DNA of 11,361 nucleotides, taken from positions 1 through 11,361 of the forward strand of contig JAXDJR010000162.1 in the NCBI GenBank assembly GCA_034667545.1. Direction: 5' to 3'. The position numbers and the translations under genes were made by a program. This DNA is from DATAPE01 sp034667545. Its GTDB lineage: Bacteria; Actinomycetota; CADDZG01; WHSQ01. The notes beneath the pieces are model-generated. The model did not search any database. It had not been told where the DNA came from and saw nothing but the letters and a program-made list of their open reading frames with translations. Below, one piece after another: positions 7,355 to 11,361 of this stretch (positions within the stretch are counted from its first letter, which is position 1; the number at the start of each line of letters is the position of its first letter).

Positions 7355-8133
7355 CGCTGCAAACCCCCGGCCGGAAGCAAAGCGGGAGCCGCCAGCAGCG
7401 CGGTCGCCGCGACGACACCGATGCTGACCCCCGGCCATTGCAGAGGGGGCATGGCGATCGTCAGATGGCCGTAACCCGAGATCACGCTCCACAAGAAGAC
7501 AGCGCCCGCGAGCACGCCGGCCGATGCAGGCAGATAGGAAGAGGCGTCCCACGATGCTGCTCGGTAAGTGACGCGGCGGCCTCTCCCATGCCCCCGAGCA
7601 TCCATGCTCTCGGCCAGTGTCACGGCTTCCTCCATGCCTGTCTCCAGCACCGGCACTACCAACGAGGGCAGGGTCCGCCACCGTTTCATGTCAGCGCCGC
7701 GGGTCCGTTGAGCTTCACGTACCTCCGCGACGGTCGCGATGGTGCGGGGTGCCAGCGACAACGCGAGACTTGCGGCGAGCATCGGCTCGTATAGACGCGC
7801 AGGAGACAATCGCAAGAGGTCATGAGGATCGCTGACCGAATTGAAGGTCCCAAAGATGCACAGCAGCGTTGCGATGCGTGCTCCTTCGAGCAGGGCCAGA
7901 ACGACACTGCTCGAGGTGATCGGCACATGCAGGAGCGGATCGAGAAGGACGAGGGCAGTGCGTGTTGCCAGCGCGATCAGCCCGAAGACGACGAATATCC
8001 GGAAGGAGCGCAACTGAGGTCCCTGTTTGCGGTGCGCGCTGTAGACCAACCAGCTAGCCGCCCACGCGACGGCCAGGTAGAACGGATTCGTCGTCAACAT
8101 CGCGGCGAGCCCGCCGCCGGCGGCCCACAACAA
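7351..8133 (-). CDS. ecfT: ECF transporter transmembrane scaffold protein EcfT (CbiQ family)
   Basis: This membrane coupling subunit of an ECF importer links the S component to the two ATPase domains. Counting from TTG 8133 (260 aa), N- and C-terminal hydrophobic segments flank a cytosolic helical region. That region carries the two EcfA-contacting coupling-helix motifs TRG (144-146, in AQRTRGAD) and ARG (179-181, in ESMDARGHGRGRR). The N-terminal block LLWAAGGG...TTNPFYL is typical of actinobacterial EcfT. The family usually begins a few residues earlier with an HP-x-x-W motif, and the frame upstream indeed encodes GFHPASWLLW. The true start may therefore be ATC at 8169-8167, preceded by GAGG at 7-nt spacing and overlapping the preceding gene by 14 bp. 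TTG 8133 has no close Shine-Dalgarno. The stop overlaps the ATPase GTG. Confidence 0.92.
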   Translation of the reverse strand: MLWAAGGGLAAMLTTNPFYLAVAWAASWLVYSAHRKQGPQLRSFRIFVVFGLIALATRTALVLLDPLLHVPITSSSVVLALLEGARIATLLCIFGTFNSVSDPHDLLRLSPARLYEPMLAASLALSLAPRTIATVAEVREAQRTRGADMKRWRTLPSLVVPVLETGMEEAVTLAESMDARGHGRGRRVTYRAASWDASSYLPASAGVLAGAVFLWSVISGYGHLTIAMPPLQWPGVSIGVVAATALLAAPALLPAGGLQR

Positions 8134-8155
8134 CCACGACGCGGGGTGAAATCCC

Positions 8156-8968
8156 CTAGGCGCTGAGATGACGCCGCCTCACGAGCAGCCATCCCGCCGC
8201 ACTCAGGGCGGCCGCCACGAGTAAAGCTGCGATGCCGGCTCCCGGGATCGAGCCGTCATCGGGCTTGCTCGCAGCGACCCCCGCTATCGGAGACGACCGC
8301 GCTGTGGGACGAGCACGCGCCGGCTGAGGGCTGTGACGAGAACGGTTGTGCTTTCCGGTGGCACTCGGTTTCGGGTCCGGTGACTTCCGGGGGCGAGAAG
8401 TGGCGGCCGAAGGAGCCGCCTTGGGACGCGTTCTCGGCGTGGGCTGTGACCGGGGCGTGGACGAAGGCCTGGGCCCGGGTGACGCGGTGGGCCGGGCTGG
8501 TTGGCATACGGAGGAGAAGGTCGTGTTCGGGGGCCGAGGATGAGAAGCTCCGCTATCGCCGGTCCCCCAGCTCCATCCCTCGACCTGTCCGTCGTGCACC
8601 GAGGTGGTGGCGGCTCCGCTTGCTGCCCACGTCCAGCCCCCCGATCCGTTCCCCCGCCAGTACCCCCAGAAATCCGGGTAATCCCCGAAGCAGTCCCCGT
8701 CGGTGGTGCCGGTACCGGCCAGCATGCACACCGCGGCACCGTCGGATCTATAGCTGAGCCCGTACTGGTCGTGCGCGAGCTCGATCAGCCTCAAGCCCGA
8801 GACGGAGGGCTGATCGAGCATCACGCAATACCGAAGGACCTTCTTGGCCGTGTCCACCACGAGGGCCGCGTGGGGCGCCTCGGCCGCGCACGCGGGAGAC
8901 GCGGACGGAGCAACGGGCAGCAGCGCCGCGACGAAAGCAACGATGCCGATCGTCGCGCGAAGCCGCAT
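8156..8968 (-). CDS. Secreted, membrane-anchored DUF4430 (transcobalamin C-terminal-like) protein
   Basis: A 270-aa surface protein. Residues 1-29 form a signal peptide (MRLRATIGIVAFVAALLPVA, then SASPACAA). Residues about 33-155 form one globular domain with GLRLIELAHDQYGLSYR, cysteines C48, C81, C93 and C155 (possible disulfides), an aromatic block FWGYWRG (100-106), GGWTWAASGA and VHDGQVEGWSWG. This pattern fits the DUF4430 family (PF14478), related to the C-terminal beta domain of transcobalamin and intrinsic factor. Residues about 156-238 are a low-complexity Pro/Ser/Thr/Arg/Lys stalk. One transmembrane helix (about 243-264) and the basic tail VRRRHLSA follow; there is no LPXTG. It lies 16 bp after the alpha-toroid gene and just before ecfT. 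Inferred role: the membrane-tethered half of an extracellular cobalamin-binding pair. The family call is from pattern memory, not a search. Confidence 0.8.
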   Translation of the reverse strand: MRLRATIGIVAFVAALLPVAPSASPACAAEAPHAALVVDTAKKVLRYCVMLDQPSVSGLRLIELAHDQYGLSYRSDGAAVCMLAGTGTTDGDCFGDYPDFWGYWRGNGSGGWTWAASGAATTSVHDGQVEGWSWGTGDSGASHPRPPNTTFSSVCQPARPTASPGPRPSSTPRSQPTPRTRPKAAPSAATSRPRKSPDPKPSATGKHNRSRHSPQPARARPTARSSPIAGVAASKPDDGSIPGAGIAALLVAAALSAAGWLLVRRRHLSA

Positions 8969-8984
8969 CAGTGCTCGCTTACCC

Positions 8985-10013
8985 CTAACAAGTGGCGCGC
9001 TTGGGGATCGGTTTGCTCAGCGGCTTGCTCGGAACGGGCAGCGGTTGCTTTAGCAATCCCAGGACTGCACCGATTGTTGCGCCGACATCCGGTCCGGTGC
9101 GCTTGAGTCCGCCCGACCGAGACTTGGTCCAGCTGAACGCAAATGCAAACGGAAAATGCCCGCTGCATGCCGGGTATTGCAGCTTCGTGAGAGCCCGCAT
9201 CGCGTGGCGCGGATGGTGCCGTCCGGCAGCTGCATACGCCTGCAGAACCAGAGCGGTGGAATTTGCATCCGTCAGGTTCGTTTTCTGGTCGTATCCCCAG
9301 CCGTGCTTGATGGGATCGCGAACCCACCGCAAGTAAGCGAATGGGCTTCTTGCCGGATGCACCGGCGTCGTGAGCGCGTCGAGTGCCTGCACGGCGTAAC
9401 TGGTCGTGTTCGTATCCGACCGGGTGAAGTCACTCCCGGCTCGGTTGTGGCAATGGCGGCTGTCGGTCGAGGGATCGTAAGGAGCATCGAATTGCCACCC
9501 ACCATCCGGACACTGCGCATCGGCGAGCCATGTCGCGGCACGGTGTCCGGGCTGCACCTTGGCAGCGGTCAGAGCCAGCATGGCGAGCGCCTGATCGATG
9601 ACCGACGTGCCTTTTCCATAATGCCCGTTCCTTCGCTGCGAGGTCTTGATCGCGTTCACTAGGTTCCGATTCCCGAAGCGACGAGGATCGCGGCCCGCGG
9701 CTACTGCAGCCATCACCACTTTCGCCTTGAGCCCTATCGAAGTCGCATCGGCCAGGTGGCGCTTCAGGTAACGGAGCGCCCTGCGCTCCTGAAGTGGCCC
9801 ACGCTTGGCCGCGACCATCGCCAACACCGCATCGGCGGTCGAGCCGAGTGGGGAAAAGGCAGCTATCGATCCGTCTTGCGCCTGGTGCCGGACGATGTAG
9901 CGAAGCGCGTGTCTCGCTCGGTGAGTCCTCGTCGCCGTCGACGCCGACGCCGGCATCACGAGCAACGCCACCAGGCACGCTGCAATCATGGATACGACCT
10001 TGGGTCTTCTCAT
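8985..10013 (-). CDS. Secreted alpha/alpha-toroid (prenyltransferase/squalene cyclase-repeat) protein, transcobalamin N-domain-like
   Basis: A 342-aa exported protein with a signal peptide (MRRPKVVSMIAACLVALLVM, then PASAS). A series of helical-hairpin repeats of the terpene-cyclase/prenyltransferase type follows: ALRYIVRHQAQDGS (36-49), AIKTSQRRNGHYG (121-133), WLADAQCPDGGWQF (162-175), SDTNTTSYAVQALDAL (199-214), GWGYDQKTNLTDANSTALVL (238-257) and ALTKLQYPACSGHF (274-287). The class II cyclase DxDD acid motif and prenyltransferase zinc ligands are not apparent, so an enzyme is unlikely. The same fold makes the N-terminal cobalamin-binding domain of intrinsic factor and transcobalamin. Start ATG 10013 has a near-perfect AAAGGAGG 4 nt upstream; the longer GTG frame from 10070 would bury the signal peptide. 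It is the first gene after the cobalamin riboswitch and is followed by the DUF4430 protein, its likely partner. Confidence 0.85.
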   Translation of the reverse strand: MRRPKVVSMIAACLVALLVMPASASTATRTHRARHALRYIVRHQAQDGSIAAFSPLGSTADAVLAMVAAKRGPLQERRALRYLKRHLADATSIGLKAKVVMAAVAAGRDPRRFGNRNLVNAIKTSQRRNGHYGKGTSVIDQALAMLALTAAKVQPGHRAATWLADAQCPDGGWQFDAPYDPSTDSRHCHNRAGSDFTRSDTNTTSYAVQALDALTTPVHPARSPFAYLRWVRDPIKHGWGYDQKTNLTDANSTALVLQAYAAAGRHHPRHAMRALTKLQYPACSGHFPFAFAFSWTKSRSGGLKRTGPDVGATIGAVLGLLKQPLPVPSKPLSKPIPKRATC

Positions 10014-10085
10014 CCGTCCTCCTTTGTCTCCGAACCGAACGGACGGCTGAGCCGCACTGTTCTGGTTCACTCGCCAGACATGACA

Positions 10086-10112
10086 GCGGCCCCGTGAAGG
10101 TCAGGGGGCCGC
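10086..10112 (-). promoter_or_regulatory. Leader hairpin between riboswitch and first gene (possible expression platform)
   Basis: The 8-bp stem GCGGCCCC (10086-10093)/GGGGCCGC (10105-10112) can be extended by TGA/TCA across a single mismatch around an AGG loop. It lies 73 nt before the ATG of the alpha-toroid gene and downstream of the riboswitch aptamer. It has no U-tract, so it could be a GC-type attenuator or a structural element controlling access to the ribosome site. The regulatory role is inferred. Confidence 0.4.
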
Positions 10113-10144
10113 AGAGAACGGAGATATCCGCAGCTCGCCTCCCT

Positions 10145-10285
10145 TTGCCTCGAAGGTGCCGAGCCCAAGCACTGCCAGGGTTCTCTGGCTTGCCGCCTAA
10201 GGCGGCCTACAGTTGCGGGACAGCGCCGGCTTCTGACCGGACTTCCCCCTGTGCAGCGCGCAGGTATTCGATTTTCAATGGAGCT
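10145..10285 (-). ncRNA. Cobalamin (AdoCbl) riboswitch
   Basis: Reading the minus strand, the conserved B12-riboswitch core appears in order: GGGGGAAGTCCGG (about 10249-10237), a P5-like hairpin CCGG-TCAGAAG-CCGG, then CGCTGTCCCGCAACTGT (10225-10209), a compact hairpin GCCGCC-TTA-GGCGGC (10206-10192), and AAGCCAGAGAACC (10192-10180), the counterpart of the canonical AGYCAGRANACC box. A further small hairpin CTCG-GCACCTT-CGAG (10163-10149) sits where the P13 regulatory hairpin is expected. The element is short, lacking the long P8-P10 arm, as in compact actinobacterial versions. It heads the alpha-toroid/DUF4430/ECF operon and presumably shuts it off when adenosylcobalamin is plentiful. Outer boundaries are approximate. 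Confidence 0.9.
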
Positions 10286-10294
10286 CCGCGGGCG

Positions 10295-10300
10295 ACTATA
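10295..10300 (-). promoter_or_regulatory. Candidate -10 element for the B12 operon
   Basis: TATAGT on the minus strand (10300-10295) matches TATAAT at 5 of 6 positions. It lies in an AT-rich CTATATAGT island inside very GC-rich DNA. A start at about 10288 would place the riboswitch at the very 5' end of the transcript. No matching -35 is seen, so confidence is modest. Confidence 0.45.
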
Positions 10301-10395
10301 TAGCGCGACCCGTGGTCGGGGCGTGGCTGCGGGGGCCGTCGCCCGCTCCGGCGCGGACTTCGCAGCCGGCCCACCCATGGCGGGTCGCCTGCTGC

Positions 10396-10415
10396 AAAAG
10401 ACTCCCGCGGGGAGT
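10396..10415 (-). terminator. Intrinsic terminator of the RNase H / DUF457 gene pair
   Basis: On the minus strand, a perfect 6-bp hairpin ACTCCC-CGC-GGGAGT (10415-10401) is followed by C and TTTT (10399-10396). It lies about 46 bp after the stop of the DUF457 gene, separating that pair from the B12 operon promoter. The stem is short but has the stem plus U-tract form of a Rho-independent terminator. Confidence 0.7.
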
Positions 10416-10460
10416 GCCTCGTCGCCAGGTGAGTCACCCTTGAGACGCGCGTGGGATGGG

Positions 10461-10973
10461 TTACGGGCGCAGCATTCCGTCGCGCGCGAACTGCCGTAGG
10501 CGGTCCTTTTCCCCTAAGCGGAATGCGATCCAAAACCACACCAGAATCGCCACGCCGACGAGCTCACCGCCCCAGGTTGTCAGGTGGCTAAGTGGATGCA
10601 CGATCAAGTCGAGCGAATAGGGCTCGGCAGGATTCGCTCCGAAACGCGTTCCGAAGGCCGGCCACAGGAACGTGCGAGGGACGGACCACATGCCGTCGCC
10701 GACTAGGTGCGTAAGCCAACCCACACCGAGACCAAACAGCGAAAGACGGCGAGGCCCGCGAAACGCGATGAGAATCACAACCGTCACCACAACGACCGCC
10801 AGGAGAGTGTGGGATGGCCCGCGCTTGCCCGGCCAGCCGAATACGAAGGACAACGGAACGTCGATCAGATCGGGAAGGGCGGCCCCCAGAAGGATGAAGC
10901 GATAGTCGATGCGCTGCCGACCGAGCGTGACGTAGACGAGAGCTGCGGCAACGCCGAGGTGCCAGAACAGCAC
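10461..10973 (-). CDS. DUF457/YdjM-like integral membrane protein (putative metal-dependent hydrolase)
   Basis: A 170-aa protein with about four hydrophobic segments and the family's conserved polar residues: H5 (MLFWHLG), GAALPDLID (D35, D38), the KRGPSHTLL block with H55, and GWLTHLVGDGMW with H89 and D93. These are candidate metal ligands of the YbcI/YdjM (DUF457) group, often annotated as membrane-bound metal-dependent hydrolases although the reaction is not established. The GTG start at 10973 follows directly on the TAG stop (10976-10974) of the RNase H gene, so the two are almost certainly cotranscribed and coupled. An intrinsic terminator lies after it. Length is normal for the short version of the family. 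No evident tie to the B12 genes. Confidence 0.85.
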   Translation of the reverse strand: MLFWHLGVAAALVYVTLGRQRIDYRFILLGAALPDLIDVPLSFVFGWPGKRGPSHTLLAVVVVTVVILIAFRGPRRLSLFGLGVGWLTHLVGDGMWSVPRTFLWPAFGTRFGANPAEPYSLDLIVHPLSHLTTWGGELVGVAILVWFWIAFRLGEKDRLRQFARDGMLRP

Positions 10974-11361
10974 CTACATGTCGTCTTCGGCCGGTGCCGG
11001 GTCCAGATCGAACGTCAGGATGCTCAGGTCGTTGTCCAGTCCGGCCCCCGCCGCATCCATAGCCTGGTTCGCGAGCTCGTCCGCCCGAGCATTCAGGTGC
11101 CTGCGCACTGGCGTGATCGATGCAGATTCGAAGCGGGCCATCAGCGACTGAGCCTTGCCAGCCAGAGCGCGCAAACGGTCGTTCTTGATCTTCCACTTGC
11201 CCTGTACCTGCGACGCCACGAGCTCGGAATCGACATATACCGCTATCTGGGAGACGCCGTTATCCAACGCGAGTTGAAGTCCAGTTATCAGCGCGTTGTA
11301 TTCAGCGACATTGTTGGTGGCCTCTCCGATCGAGAGCGCAACTTCGAGGGCCGGCCGGCGT
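10974..11361 (-). CDS. RNase HI family protein (5' end outside window)
   Basis: The 128 C-terminal residues of a ribonuclease H-like protein are visible; the frame is open to the window edge, so the N-terminus with the first catalytic aspartate is missing. Visible active-site residues in family order are E20 (in ATNNVAEYNALI), D44 (in AVYVDSELV) and D94 (in VRRHLNARADELANQA, with H88 before it). This resembles the bacterial RNase HI/reverse-transcriptase-like group that includes the N-terminal domain of M. tuberculosis Rv2228c, which degrades RNA in RNA-DNA hybrids. Unlike Rv2228c, no CobC-like phosphatase domain is fused; the protein ends in a short acidic tail (DPAPAEDDM). Its stop touches the start codon of the DUF457 gene. 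An internal ATG at 11267 is not the real start because the conserved E20 lies upstream of it. Confidence 0.88.
   Translation of the reverse strand, partial: RRPALEVALSIGEATNNVAEYNALITGLQLALDNGVSQIAVYVDSELVASQVQGKWKIKNDRLRALAGKAQSLMARFESASITPVRRHLNARADELANQAMDAAGAGLDNDLSILTFDLDPAPAEDDM

Noticed and set aside
7355..7681. N-terminal extension of the double ABC ATPase
   Set aside because: The 109 extra residues are low-complexity shadow of ecfT; the ABC domain begins naturally at GTG 7354 in a GTGA overlap.
8200..8245. Sortase LPXTG anchor in the DUF4430 protein
   Set aside because: No LPXTG-like pentapeptide precedes the TM helix; only a hydrophobic segment and a basic tail are present.
8501..9106. 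201-aa plus-strand open frame
   Set aside because: Arg/Pro/Gly-rich shadow antisense to the DUF4430 and alpha-toroid genes, which carry signal peptides, conserved motifs and good starts.
10014..10070. GTG 10070 as start of the alpha-toroid protein
   Set aside because: It would place 19 polar residues before the signal peptide, whereas ATG 10013 has AAAGGAGG at ideal spacing.
1..11361. CRISPR array, insertion sequence or phage attachment site
   Set aside because: No regularly spaced direct repeats, transposase genes or terminal inverted repeats with target duplications were seen by eye.

Overview
The window is GC-rich and codes densely on both strands. The actinobacterial-type EcfT, the secreted proteins carried on Pro/Ser/Arg-rich stalks with a single membrane anchor, the class A RNase P RNA and the GTG/TTG starts all point to a Gram-positive, probably deep-branching, member of the Actinomycetota. 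This placement is an inference from gene content.

Left part (1-4600): the tail of an unidentified gene overlaps a CrtI/PYROXD2-like FAD oxidoreductase (+). A convergent ridA (-) has its stop codon directly abutting the oxidoreductase stop. A divergent soluble hybrid-domain histidine kinase (V4R-GAF-GAF-HisKA-HATPase, +) follows, and behind it lies a gene-free, strongly structured stretch.

Centre (4600-10300, all on the minus strand, transcribed from high to low coordinates): this is one coherent unit. A promoter-like -10 element is followed by a cobalamin (AdoCbl) riboswitch at about 10145-10285. Then come a secreted alpha/alpha-toroid protein (prenyltransferase-repeat fold), a secreted DUF4430/transcobalamin-C-like protein with a disordered stalk and a C-terminal membrane anchor, EcfT, a double-ABC EcfA and an ECF S component. 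The last three are joined by GTGA and ATGA overlaps. An alpha-toroid plus a DUF4430 beta-domain is exactly the two-domain plan of animal transcobalamin and intrinsic factor, here split into two genes. Together with the B12 riboswitch and a dedicated ECF importer, this points to a surface B12 capture and uptake system and is the main finding. rnpB follows 8-9 bp after the S-component gene, and its predicted -10 box contains that gene's stop codon.

Right part (10396-11361, minus): a DUF457/YdjM-like membrane protein lies downstream of, and abuts, a partial RNase HI-family gene. A good intrinsic terminator closes this pair before the B12 operon.

Two conserved genes (the FAD oxidoreductase and EcfT) lack any ATG/GTG/TTG at the position their conserved N-termini require. 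Both have an in-frame ATC there with a Shine-Dalgarno-like sequence and an overlap with the preceding gene.
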